From: Flavobacterium sediminilitoris
GTDB taxonomy: Bacteria; Bacteroidota; Bacteroidia; Flavobacteriales; Flavobacteriaceae
NCBI RefSeq assembly: GCF_023008245.1
Contig: NZ_CP090145.1
Coordinates: 2,294,001 to 2,358,000, forward strand
Direction of reading: 5' to 3'
DNA: 64,000 bases
The notes under the pieces were generated by a model. The model had not been told where the DNA came from. It was given only the letters and a program-made list of their open reading frames with translations, and searched no databases. Of this stretch, positions 9,088 through 17,043 are shown one piece after another. The translations under genes were made by a program, and so were the position numbers. Every line of letters starts with the position of its first letter. Position 1 is the stretch's first letter.

Positions 9088-9315
9088 ATGACTTTACCAA
9101 AATTTGTTTTAGCAGATAATTCTGATTTTCCAGATGATATTTTTATTATTCATTTAGATTTTCCTCAATTTATTATTAATTTAAAAGATGATGAGGTAGA
9201 GTTTTTAGAAGACATTGAAGATGAAGATGAAAAAGAATTAGAATCTGAAATGGAGCATTTAATTACACTTGCAGGAGAGTTTTATGATAGAGAAATGGAA
9301 CGATATGAAGAGTAA
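9088..9315 (+). CDS. Small acidic protein, unknown function
   Basis: A 75-residue, very acidic protein (long runs of D and E such as EDIEDEDEKELESEMEH). It begins MTLPKFVLADNSDFPDDIF and has no cysteine or membrane segment. It reads like a conserved flavobacterial cytosolic protein of unknown role. It follows the MATE gene closely and ends in a palindrome shared with the convergent response-regulator gene. Confidence 0.7.
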   Translation: MTLPKFVLADNSDFPDDIFIIHLDFPQFIINLKDDEVEFLEDIEDEDEKELESEMEHLITLAGEFYDREMERYEE

Positions 9316-9332
9316 TTTTTACTCTTCATATC
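9302..9332. terminator. Palindrome formed by two convergent gene ends
   Basis: Perfect 14-bp inverted repeat GATATGAAGAGTAA / TTACTCTTCATATC with a three-base centre. It contains both stop codons. On the minus side the stem is followed by no long T run, so termination strength is uncertain. Confidence 0.65.
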
Positions 9333-9960
9333 CATTTTTTATAGCATAAACAGCAAGACCAACTCTAGTTTTTAACTCTAGTTTTTCAAACAAGCTGTCT
9401 CTGTAATTTTCCACAGTTCTAGGACTACAAAACATTTTTTCTGCGATTTCTTTATAACTCATCTCAGTAACAGTATATTTTAAAAATTCTTTTTCTCTAT
9501 CGGAAATTTTAATTTTGCTACTAGCTTCGATACCATCATCACTTAATGTAGTGAGTACTTTACTTGTTGCCCAAGCTGGAAAAAAATGTCCTTTTTCTAC
9601 AATGATGTTAAGTGCACTTTCAAGTTCTCTAGGATGAACATTTTTTAACATATATCCTTTGGCACCATTTTTTATCATTTTAATTAAACTTTGTTCGTCA
9701 TCTTGCATACTTAAAGCCATGACTAATACATTTGGATAATCATTCTTTAACCAAAGTGCTGTTTCAAAACCATCCATAATAGGCATACTAATATCTAAAA
9801 GTACAATATCAGGAATTCTACTATTTTTAAATTTTTCTTGTAATTCTAATCCATTTTCACATATATAAGATACTTCAAACTGATTAAAATTAGAAATTAT
9901 ACTACTCAAAGCATTAGCTATTAATACATGGTCATCTACAATTACAATTGAATTTTTCAT
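9319..9960 (-). CDS. NarL/LuxR-family response regulator
   Basis: A 213-residue two-component regulator. The receiver domain has acidic residues D9 and D10, phospho-acceptor D56 in DIVLLDISMP, and a conserved lysine in AKGYMLKNV. The C-terminal LuxR-type helix-turn-helix is YKEIAEKMFCSPRTVENYRD. It should bind DNA when phosphorylated by the histidine kinase encoded just upstream, whose stop overlaps this start by four bases. Its targets are not known; the divergent region beside the lanthipeptide precursor, 2.1 kb away, is a candidate. Confidence 0.92.
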   Translation of the reverse strand: MKNSIVIVDDHVLIANALSSIISNFNQFEVSYICENGLELQEKFKNSRIPDIVLLDISMPIMDGFETALWLKNDYPNVLVMALSMQDDEQSLIKMIKNGAKGYMLKNVHPRELESALNIIVEKGHFFPAWATSKVLTTLSDDGIEASSKIKISDREKEFLKYTVTEMSYKEIAEKMFCSPRTVENYRDSLFEKLELKTRVGLAVYAIKNGYEE

Positions 9961-10739
9961 TTTAATAAAGGGATTTCAATAATTAATTTTGTTCCTGTTT
10001 TTGGATTACTTTCTAAAAGGTAATTGCCATTTAAAATTTCGGTTCTTTTTTTCATATTATGTAAGCCTATACCACTTGATTTCAATTGTTCTATATTAAA
10101 TCCTTTACCATCATCTTCTAGAATTAATATAACTTGGTTTTCTGTTTTTTTGAGAGTAACTATGATATTTTTACATTGAGAATGCTTAATGCTATTTTGT
10201 AAAAATTCTTGCGTAATTCTTAATAAAATGCTTTTTGTTTGATAAAATGAAATGTCTATTTCTGAAGAATAAGTAAAATGAACAGCACATTTTTTCAAGT
10301 CATTTACTTTGATGCATTCATTTTCAATTAATTCTGATATAGTATTGTTTTCAATACTATCGTCTGTTAATGATTTTGATAATTGTCTTAGTTCACTTAG
10401 AGAATCATTAATTATAGAACTAATATTTTCAATGTTTTCATTGATATGTGGTGCTTTGTTTTCATAAGCTAACTGTTGCGTGTATAAACTAGCCAAAGTT
10501 AACTTCTGACCAATATTATCATGAATTTCTCTACCTATATATTGCATCGTTTGTGTTTGAATTTCTAACTGTGTAGTAAGTAGTTCTTGTTGGTGCTCTC
10601 TTTTTTGATTTTGTAACTTAACTTCATGTTCTTTCTTTTTTATTTTGTATTGTTTGATAAAAGTGATTATACCAGCAATAAATAAAATAAAAAATAAGTT
10701 GAAGACTATTAATATTATTATGATTTCGGTTTCCCCCAT
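9957..10739 (-). CDS. Sensor histidine kinase (HisKA_3 type)
   Basis: A 260-residue kinase with one N-terminal membrane helix (residues 5-27), a short coiled coil, then the dimerisation/phospho-acceptor motif GREIHDNIGQKL with H73, and a C-terminal ATPase domain (LRITQEFLQNSIKHS as N box, LEDDGKGFN and GIGLHNMKKR as G boxes). There is almost no extracytoplasmic sensor of its own. Its start overlaps the preceding membrane-protein gene by 22 bases, so that protein may supply the sensing part. Confidence 0.92.
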   Translation of the reverse strand: MGETEIIIILIVFNLFFILFIAGIITFIKQYKIKKKEHEVKLQNQKREHQQELLTTQLEIQTQTMQYIGREIHDNIGQKLTLASLYTQQLAYENKAPHINENIENISSIINDSLSELRQLSKSLTDDSIENNTISELIENECIKVNDLKKCAVHFTYSSEIDISFYQTKSILLRITQEFLQNSIKHSQCKNIIVTLKKTENQVILILEDDGKGFNIEQLKSSGIGLHNMKKRTEILNGNYLLESNPKTGTKLIIEIPLLK

Positions 10740-11368
10740 AAAAGTGATGCTATAAACAATAAATACATAAGGTTAAGTAAGATATAGAAAACAGTAATAT
10801 AATTTTTCCATATATATATAGTGCTTTTTGAAGAGTATATTCCAAATGCAAAAAAAGGTAATGTACCTACATAAAATATAATTACTCCTAGATTTATGTA
10901 AAACATACGATTCTCTTTGAAGTTTATAATGTTATCCGATTTTATTTGTTTTATAAATTCAAAGTAAATTAAAATCATCAGTAAAAATACACCAATTGTA
11001 TAAGACAATGAATTAAGATTCCTCATTTTCTCTAAATAATAAAAATGAGGAATAGTAGATAATAAATAAATTATAGAAAAAATATAAAATATTTTTTTGT
11101 TTTTCAATGATTGATAAGCGTATAACCAATATAGGAATATGAACTGAAAGGGTATTACAAAAAAATCATAATAAAATTTTTTATATTGTAAAAAATTCGC
11201 AAAACCATATTTACCATTTAATTCTAATAGAAATATAGTAATCAAATAATAAGCAAACCATTTCCAATAAGTGTTTTTTATTTTATTATATTTTAAAATT
11301 GCAATTACTGCACTTAAAAATTCTATATATAAAGATGAACTACTTAAAATTGCTTGAAAAGTTGTCAT
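10718..11368 (-). CDS. Multi-pass membrane protein, putative sensor partner of the kinase
   Basis: A 216-residue protein with about six to seven hydrophobic helices spread over its whole length (for example FFVIPFQFIFLYWLYAY and MFYINLGVIIFYVGTLPFF). No enzymatic motif is visible. Its last 22 bases overlap the start of the histidine kinase gene, and flavobacterial LuxR-type two-component pairs often have such a membrane protein in front. It most likely senses a membrane or envelope cue for the kinase; this is inferred from context only. Confidence 0.65.
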   Translation of the reverse strand: MTTFQAILSSSSLYIEFLSAVIAILKYNKIKNTYWKWFAYYLITIFLLELNGKYGFANFLQYKKFYYDFFVIPFQFIFLYWLYAYQSLKNKKIFYIFSIIYLLSTIPHFYYLEKMRNLNSLSYTIGVFLLMILIYFEFIKQIKSDNIINFKENRMFYINLGVIIFYVGTLPFFAFGIYSSKSTIYIWKNYITVFYILLNLMYLLFIASLLWGKPKS

Positions 11369-11369
11369 A

Positions 11370-12083
11370 TTAAATATTAAAGATTTGATTATAATCTATA
11401 TCTGGAGGAAATAATTGTCCGTGATTCTGAGCACTCATAAAGACATCTGGATCTGTTCCATCATCCATTTTTGCTATTAATAAAGCAGCAGTTCTTGTAT
11501 TTGCATAATTATAATGATATCCAGATCTGTCATATAGTCCATTTGCATAAGTATCATAATCCAAAGGATTAAAATCAAATGTTTTACCTCCTCTACTCCT
11601 AGTAGGAATCATTACTAGTGTATGTAAATGACCATATTTATTTGTTATTGGGTTTAAAGCTTGAAAAGAAATTAAATCATCATATTTACCCCAGTCTTTA
11701 ATTTCTGGATAAGCTGCATAATAAACTCTGATTCCAAGTTCTTTACTGGTAATCTCTTCATTGTTTTCTAAACCTTTATTTTTAGATTGTTTTTCAATAT
11801 TGTATATGAATTTTTTTAAAGTTTCTAAATCAAACCAAATAGAGTGAGCATCACTTTCTTCTTTAAAATCATTAAGAGCATTTATACAATTCAATTGTTT
11901 TCCTCTATACTTATTAACCATAGTATGTATCAAATCTACAGATAAATCACTCATAGGAGTGCTATAATCCATACATATTTTGTCTGAACATGGACAAGGT
12001 GTTGACGTTCTTTTGGTTGGTGGAAATTTATAAATATAAACTCCAAAAACAAGTAGTACAGCGATTAAAATTCCAGTTATCAT
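11370..12083 (-). CDS. Membrane-anchored protein of unknown function
   Basis: A 237-residue protein with an N-terminal helix (MITGILIAVLLVFGVYIYKF), followed by a cysteine-rich stretch TSTPCPCSDKICMDY. Further in are motifs such as LGIRVYYAAYPEI and HTLVMIPTR that recur in flavobacterial hypothetical proteins, and a histidine/asparagine-rich end (FMSAQNHGQLFPPDIDYNQ). No family name is certain. It is the first gene of the four-gene minus-strand block with the membrane protein and the two-component pair, with a one-base gap to the next gene, and is divergent from the lanthipeptide genes. Confidence 0.6.
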   Translation of the reverse strand: MITGILIAVLLVFGVYIYKFPPTKRTSTPCPCSDKICMDYSTPMSDLSVDLIHTMVNKYRGKQLNCINALNDFKEESDAHSIWFDLETLKKFIYNIEKQSKNKGLENNEEITSKELGIRVYYAAYPEIKDWGKYDDLISFQALNPITNKYGHLHTLVMIPTRSRGGKTFDFNPLDYDTYANGLYDRSGYHYNYANTRTAALLIAKMDDGTDPDVFMSAQNHGQLFPPDIDYNQIFNI

Positions 12084-12430
12084 ATTGTTTGTGTTTTAAA
12101 TTATGAAATTACTTTTTTTATTCTTTACAAAGAAATAACTCTTGTGTTTTTTTATTAGAAGTTGATAAACGTTTTCTTTTAAGGTTAAATGACCCTATTA
12201 AAAATAACCTTGAATAAATGGGTAATGTTTTTTAAAATAAGGCACATACTATAGTATTTAATGGTGTTAAAAAATATTTCATGGGTAACAATTATTTATC
12301 CTTGTTGATATAAAAATAGAAAAGTTATAAAAACATACATGTACGTGCACATACATGTTTAGGAGAAAACCTTAGAATCCGTTTAGTCCACGTAAAAGGA
12401 TAAACAATATTAATTTTAAAAATTTTAATT
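12084..12430. promoter_or_regulatory. Divergent control region between the sensor block and the lanthipeptide precursor
   Basis: 347 bases without a gene. The notable element is a 10-bp direct repeat ACATACATGT at 12333-12342 and 12349-12358, centres 16 bp apart, each containing the palindrome ACATGT. It lies about 75-100 bases before the precursor ATG, a normal distance for an activator site. No clear TAnnTTTG box was found. The remainder is AT-rich and unremarkable. Confidence 0.5.
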
Positions 12431-12652
12431 ATGAAAAAATTTAAATTTTCAGGAAAATTAAACCTGAACAAAGAAACAGTAGCAAAATTGAGTCAAGATC
12501 AAATGAAAGAAGTTAATGGTGGTGCATTACCTTCAAAATATGAAAATGCAGGTGGTTCTATGGCATGGGCAGTGGGTACTCGCAATACTTGTAACTGTGA
12601 AGGATTTAGTTGTGTTGAAGGAATTCCTTCTAGATTGAACTATGGGAGATAA
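12431..12652 (+). CDS. Class I lanthipeptide-type precursor peptide with GG leader
   Basis: A 73-residue precursor. Residues 1-31 are a leader of the Bacteroidota class I lanthipeptide type: KLNLNKETVAKL matches the FNLD-like LanB-binding motif and the leader ends in VNGG. The predicted 42-residue core has three cysteines (core positions 23, 25, 30), four serines and two threonines (T22 next to C23, S29 next to C30), enough for up to three thioether rings. LanC and LanB genes follow directly. A hairpin just after the stop probably sets the ratio of precursor to enzyme messages. GG leaders are usually cut by a C39 peptidase-transporter, which is not encoded here. Biological activity cannot be read from the sequence. 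Confidence 0.9.
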   Translation: MKKFKFSGKLNLNKETVAKLSQDQMKEVNGGALPSKYENAGGSMAWAVGTRNTCNCEGFSCVEGIPSRLNYGR

Positions 12653-12687
12653 ATAAGTAATTGATTTTGTTAAAAAAATCAGATAAT

Positions 12688-12720
12688 AAGAGGCTGATAT
12701 TTATATCAGTCTCTTTTATT
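12688..12720 (+). terminator. Attenuator-like hairpin between precursor and lanC
   Basis: A 13-pair stem AAGAGGCTGATAT / ATATCAGTCTCTT (one G-T wobble) with a two-base loop, followed by TTATTTTC. The T tract is interrupted, as expected for a partial terminator that lets some transcripts continue into the modification genes. No separate promoter box is obvious before lanC. Confidence 0.75.
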
Positions 12721-12745
12721 TTCAATCCTATTTAAATAAAATATT

Positions 12746-13924
12746 ATGTTGCATAAAGTCAGAGATTCGGTTTTTATAATTGAAAAAAATATACAATTAC
12801 AAAATAATCTAGAATATAATTTATACTATTCTCATGGTGGTTTTTTGTTGTTTCAACTTTTGTTTACCAAATTAAGATTAATAGAAAAGAATCATGATGT
12901 TTTTGAAACTAAATTGATAGACTTTTTAGAACATTTTCAAAATTCTAAAGAAGTTACTTTTAGTGAAGGAATTTCAGGAAATATTTGGTTATTGAATTAT
13001 TTAGTAGAAAATGATTTAATAGATGACTTATTACCAACTATAAAAGAAGAAATACAAGATTTATTGTCTTTGAATAGTGAAAATTTTAATAAAATAACAA
13101 ATTACGATTTTTTGCATGGTTCTCTAGGTCTTTTGTTTGTTGCAAATAGTTGTAAGAAACTGTTAGGAGAAAAATTCATAACAGACTTAGTAACTGACCT
13201 TTTAAAAGGACTAAAATCTAACGAAAGAGGTAAATATTATAATAGCTGGATGAGCCTTTTTAAAGCAAATAAATATATTGCTGATAGTACTGATATCAAT
13301 TTTAGCTTGTCACATGGATTACCCTCAGTGGTTATTATTTTATCTCAGATAAATATTCCAAAAAATAAAGAAATAGTTAGGGATATTTTAAAATTAATTA
13401 AATCATATAAAACAAATACCAATACACTTTCACTTTATCCAAGCGTAGTAAAAGTGGGTTATGAAATTGAATATAAATCGAGGTTAGCTTGGTGTTATGG
13501 AGACACTGGTGTAGCATTTGCTTTTTGGCAAGCTGGAAAAATATTTAAAAATGAAGAATGGAAGAAAGAAGCAATTCAAATCATGCTACACGCTTCAAAA
13601 CGAAGGGATTTAAAAGAAAACTTGGTTGTTGATGCAGCTTTTTGTCATGGTACTTCTGGATTAGCTCATATTTTTAATAGATTTTATAAAGAAACAGGAA
13701 TTAAAGAATTTGATGAAGCACGTTGGTATTGGTTAGCACAAACATTTTTAAAACTTGAAGGTGAAAATAATTTAGAAAACTTTAAATCATTTCATGGTTT
13801 AAAAGGATGGACTCCAGACAGTAGTTTGTTAGATGGAATAACAGGAATTGGATTAGCTATGTTAGGATTTTTAACAGAAGATGTAGAAGATCTGAATTGG
13901 GACAAATGTTTATTATTAAGTTAG
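12746..13924 (+). CDS. LanC-type lanthionine cyclase
   Basis: A 392-residue cyclase that adds cysteine thiols to dehydrated Ser/Thr in the precursor. It shows the repeating alpha/alpha barrel blocks of the family (EGISGNIWLLNYL, DFLHGSLGLLFV, SLSHGLPSVVIIL, DGITGIGLAMLGF) and all three zinc ligands: C250 in WCYGD and C300-H301 in FCHGTSG. Length is normal for LanC. It is placed between the precursor and LanB, the reverse of the common B-then-C order. Its stop is five bases before the ATG chosen for LanB. Confidence 0.92.
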   Translation: MLHKVRDSVFIIEKNIQLQNNLEYNLYYSHGGFLLFQLLFTKLRLIEKNHDVFETKLIDFLEHFQNSKEVTFSEGISGNIWLLNYLVENDLIDDLLPTIKEEIQDLLSLNSENFNKITNYDFLHGSLGLLFVANSCKKLLGEKFITDLVTDLLKGLKSNERGKYYNSWMSLFKANKYIADSTDINFSLSHGLPSVVIILSQINIPKNKEIVRDILKLIKSYKTNTNTLSLYPSVVKVGYEIEYKSRLAWCYGDTGVAFAFWQAGKIFKNEEWKKEAIQIMLHASKRRDLKENLVVDAAFCHGTSGLAHIFNRFYKETGIKEFDEARWYWLAQTFLKLEGENNLENFKSFHGLKGWTPDSSLLDGITGIGLAMLGFLTEDVEDLNWDKCLLLS

Positions 13925-13929
13925 AAAGT

Positions 13930-16900
13930 ATGAAGTTTTTACCACAATTTATAGTTAGAACACCATTAGTAGCCTTTGGAAATAGAACAGACAATGCTGT
14001 TTTTTCTGAAGCATTATATTTATCGACACCCGTTTTACATGATGAATATAAAAAACACCTTATAAAGCCAATTGAAACCGAAAAAGAATTAAAAAAACTT
14101 AAAGTTTCTTTGTATAAATACGAATCTAGAGCTAGTCAACGTTGCACACCGTTTGGCTTATTTGCAGGATTAAGTATAGGTGAATGGCAAGACAAAAATC
14201 AAATTATACTAAATTCAGATTTAAATAAAACACTAATTCGCAACACACGACTAGATATGAATGTATTAAATTCACTAGTACAAGAATTAGCCAAACTAGA
14301 AAGTATAAAAACACACTTGAAATTTTTTCCTAATACAAGTATTTATCAAGTAGGAGAAAATTATAGATATATTGAATATTACTACAACAATGCAAAGCGA
14401 TTTCATAAAATTTGCAAAGTAGATTATTCAGAATATTTAGCCTATATTTTGAATCAATCAAATAAAGGATTAACCATTAACGAACTAATAAACTTACTTA
14501 TTGATGATGAAGTAACATTTGAAGAAGCATCAGAATTTATACAAGAATTAATAGATGCTCAAATTTTAATAAACGAACTTGAGCCAACAGTTACAGGAAC
14601 AGATTATTTTAATTCAGTATTAAATAAATTACAAAAAATACATGATTTAAATAGAGATGCTAATTTATTTCAAATAGTAAATACATTAATTTCTGTAGAT
14701 CAGTCAATCAAAAAAATAGATGCCAATATTTTAAATAAAATTGAATCATACAGGCAAGTTCACGAACAACTTAAAACAATTTTACCTAATTTAAGTGAAA
14801 CCAATTTGTTTCAAACTGACTTGTACAAGCAAACCGTACAATCGGAAATACATAGTAAAGTTCAAGAACAATTAAAAGATGCATTACAATTTTTAAATAA
14901 GATTACACCAATAAATACTAATGAAAAACTAGAAAGTTTTAAAAAACGCTTTCAAAATAGGTTTGAAGATGATGCTATTCCTTTATTACTAGCACTTGAT
15001 GTAGAAACAGGTGTTGGTTATATAGAAACAGGAAATCATGGAATTAATGATTTAATAGAAGATATTTATACTCCAAATGCAAATTACGGAAGCGAATTAA
15101 AATGGAATGAATTACAATCTTGTTTATTACAGCTATTAACAAAAAGTAGAGAAGAAAAGAAAAAAAGTGTTGAAATATCAGAAAAAAATTTTCCATCAAT
15201 AGATTTTTCAGAAAACAATTTACCATCTTCATTTTCAGCTATGTTTAAAATGTTGGATGTAAAAACGAATAAGATATACATAAATGGAGCAGGAGGAAGT
15301 AGTGCTGTAAATTTATTAGGAAGATTTGCAGTAGGAAATGAAGCCGTAAACAAAATAATAAATACAATTTCAGAATTTGAACAAGAGCAGTTTCCTAATA
15401 AAATTCTTGCTGAAATAGTACATTTACCAGAAAGTAGAACAGGGAATATTTTAGCCAGATCTGCTTTTAGAAAATATGAAATCCCTTATTTAGCAAAAAG
15501 TGCAGTTGCAGATGATTTTCAAATAAAAATGGAAGATCTCTATATAAAAATAAGAAACAATAAAGTTATATTATTTGATAAAAGATTACAAAAAGAAATT
15601 ATTCCTCGCTTAGGAAATGCTCATAATTTCGGATTTAATAGTCTACCCGTTTATCATTTTTTATGCGATTTACAAACCCAATACTTTTCAAAACCTTATG
15701 TAGGTTTTCATTGGGGAATACTTTCTAATCAATTTGATTTTTTGCCAAGAGTCGAATATCAAAATACAATATTAAGTGCTGCAAAATGGCAACTAAAACA
15801 AAAAGATTTAGAACCCTTACAAGACAAGAAAAAAACTAATGTTGAAAAACATCACTATTTTTTTGAACTGAAAAATAAAATAGAATTACCAGATTTATTT
15901 TTAATAGTACAAAGTGATAATGAATTATTGATTAATACGAACAACCCTATTGCAATTGACACTTTCATAGATACAATTAAAAAGAGTAATGAAGTTGTAC
16001 TTGAAGAATATTTATTTACAAGTAAAGACGCATTAGTAAAGGACACCAATGGAGAAATGTTTACCAATGAGTGTATTGCAATTGTTTTAAACGAACAAAC
16101 TGAAAAATATCAAGGTCATCAAGATGATTTTAAATTCACATATACTACTAAGCAACAGTTTTCAATAGGAAGCGAATGGTTGTACTACAAAATATATAGC
16201 GGAGCTAAAACAGCCGATTATATATTAACTGAAAAAATAAAAAAAATCACTGAAAAATTGGTTGAAGAAAAAGTAATTGATTCCTGGTTTTTTATACGGT
16301 ATTTAGATCCAGATACACATTTAAGATTCAGATTACACATCATAGATTTAGAAAAATATAGTTACATTCTGAATTATATACATTCTGAATTAGAACCACT
16401 TGTCAATCAAAATAGTATTTCTAAAATTCAAAATGATACATATAAAAGAGAATTAGATAGATACGGAGATAATACTATAGAACTTGCAGAACAGTTTTTC
16501 TATAATGATAGTAAGTTTGTTGTAGAAATGTTAGACTTACTAGATACTGAAAGTGGTGGAACTATTCGATGGCAAATGGCAATACGATCAGTAGATGCTT
16601 TTTTAGACGATTTTGGATTTAATTTAAATCAAAAATTTGATATTATTGATATTCTTAGTGATTCCTTTTTTAAAGAACATGGAGGACAACAAACATTAAA
16701 AGTTTCATTAAACACAAAATATAGAAATCTTAGAGAACAAATAGAAAAAATATTAGATAAAAACAATGAAACAGAAGAAGATTATTACCCAATTATTGAA
16801 TTAATACAGAAAAGAAGTTTGTTAAATAAACCTTTAGTTGCACAATTATTGCAAATTGAAAAAGAAAATAGGTTGCAAGTAAGTATCAATAACTTAATAG

Positions 16901-17043
16901 CAAGTTTATTACACATGAATTTAGATCGATTATTCATGGGAAGAAATAGAACTAATGAGTTTGTAGTGTATGAATTATTATCACGATACTACAAAGGACA
17001 ATTGGCTAGAAAGAAATACGAGGTAAAAGAGCAAATAGTGTAA
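13930..17043 (+). CDS. LanB-type lantibiotic dehydratase, fused elimination domain
   Basis: A 1037-residue dehydratase. The N-terminal glutamylation part starts with MKFLPQFIVRTPLVAFG and has the family blocks SRASQRCTPFGLFAGLSIG and IRNTRLDMNVLN. The C-terminal part, from about residue 730, is the elimination (SpaB C-terminal / thiopeptide-type) domain: IGSEWLYYKIYSGAKTADYI and DSWFFIRYLDPDTHLRFRLH. Both halves in one chain indicate a full-length class I enzyme using Glu-tRNA. In-frame TTG (13897) and ATG (13906) codons exist upstream but lie inside lanC; the ATG at 13930, right after the lanC stop, aligns best with the family start. Confidence 0.92.
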   Translation: MKFLPQFIVRTPLVAFGNRTDNAVFSEALYLSTPVLHDEYKKHLIKPIETEKELKKLKVSLYKYESRASQRCTPFGLFAGLSIGEWQDKNQIILNSDLNKTLIRNTRLDMNVLNSLVQELAKLESIKTHLKFFPNTSIYQVGENYRYIEYYYNNAKRFHKICKVDYSEYLAYILNQSNKGLTINELINLLIDDEVTFEEASEFIQELIDAQILINELEPTVTGTDYFNSVLNKLQKIHDLNRDANLFQIVNTLISVDQSIKKIDANILNKIESYRQVHEQLKTILPNLSETNLFQTDLYKQTVQSEIHSKVQEQLKDALQFLNKITPINTNEKLESFKKRFQNRFEDDAIPLLLALDVETGVGYIETGNHGINDLIEDIYTPNANYGSELKWNELQSCLLQLLTKSREEKKKSVEISEKNFPSIDFSENNLPSSFSAMFKMLDVKTNKIYINGAGGSSAVNLLGRFAVGNEAVNKIINTISEFEQEQFPNKILAEIVHLPESRTGNILARSAFRKYEIPYLAKSAVADDFQIKMEDLYIKIRNNKVILFDKRLQKEIIPRLGNAHNFGFNSLPVYHFLCDLQTQYFSKPYVGFHWGILSNQFDFLPRVEYQNTILSAAKWQLKQKDLEPLQDKKKTNVEKHHYFFELKNKIELPDLFLIVQSDNELLINTNNPIAIDTFIDTIKKSNEVVLEEYLFTSKDALVKDTNGEMFTNECIAIVLNEQTEKYQGHQDDFKFTYTTKQQFSIGSEWLYYKIYSGAKTADYILTEKIKKITEKLVEEKVIDSWFFIRYLDPDTHLRFRLHIIDLEKYSYILNYIHSELEPLVNQNSISKIQNDTYKRELDRYGDNTIELAEQFFYNDSKFVVEMLDLLDTESGGTIRWQMAIRSVDAFLDDFGFNLNQKFDIIDILSDSFFKEHGGQQTLKVSLNTKYRNLREQIEKILDKNNETEEDYYPIIELIQKRSLLNKPLVAQLLQIEKENRLQVSINNLIASLLHMNLDRLFMGRNRTNEFVVYELLSRYYKGQLARKKYEVKEQIV

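Noticed and set aside
13897..13929. Upstream TTG/ATG starts for LanB inside lanC
   Set aside because: They add residues not seen at the start of the family; the ATG at 13930 follows the lanC stop and begins with the expected MKFLPQFIVRTP.
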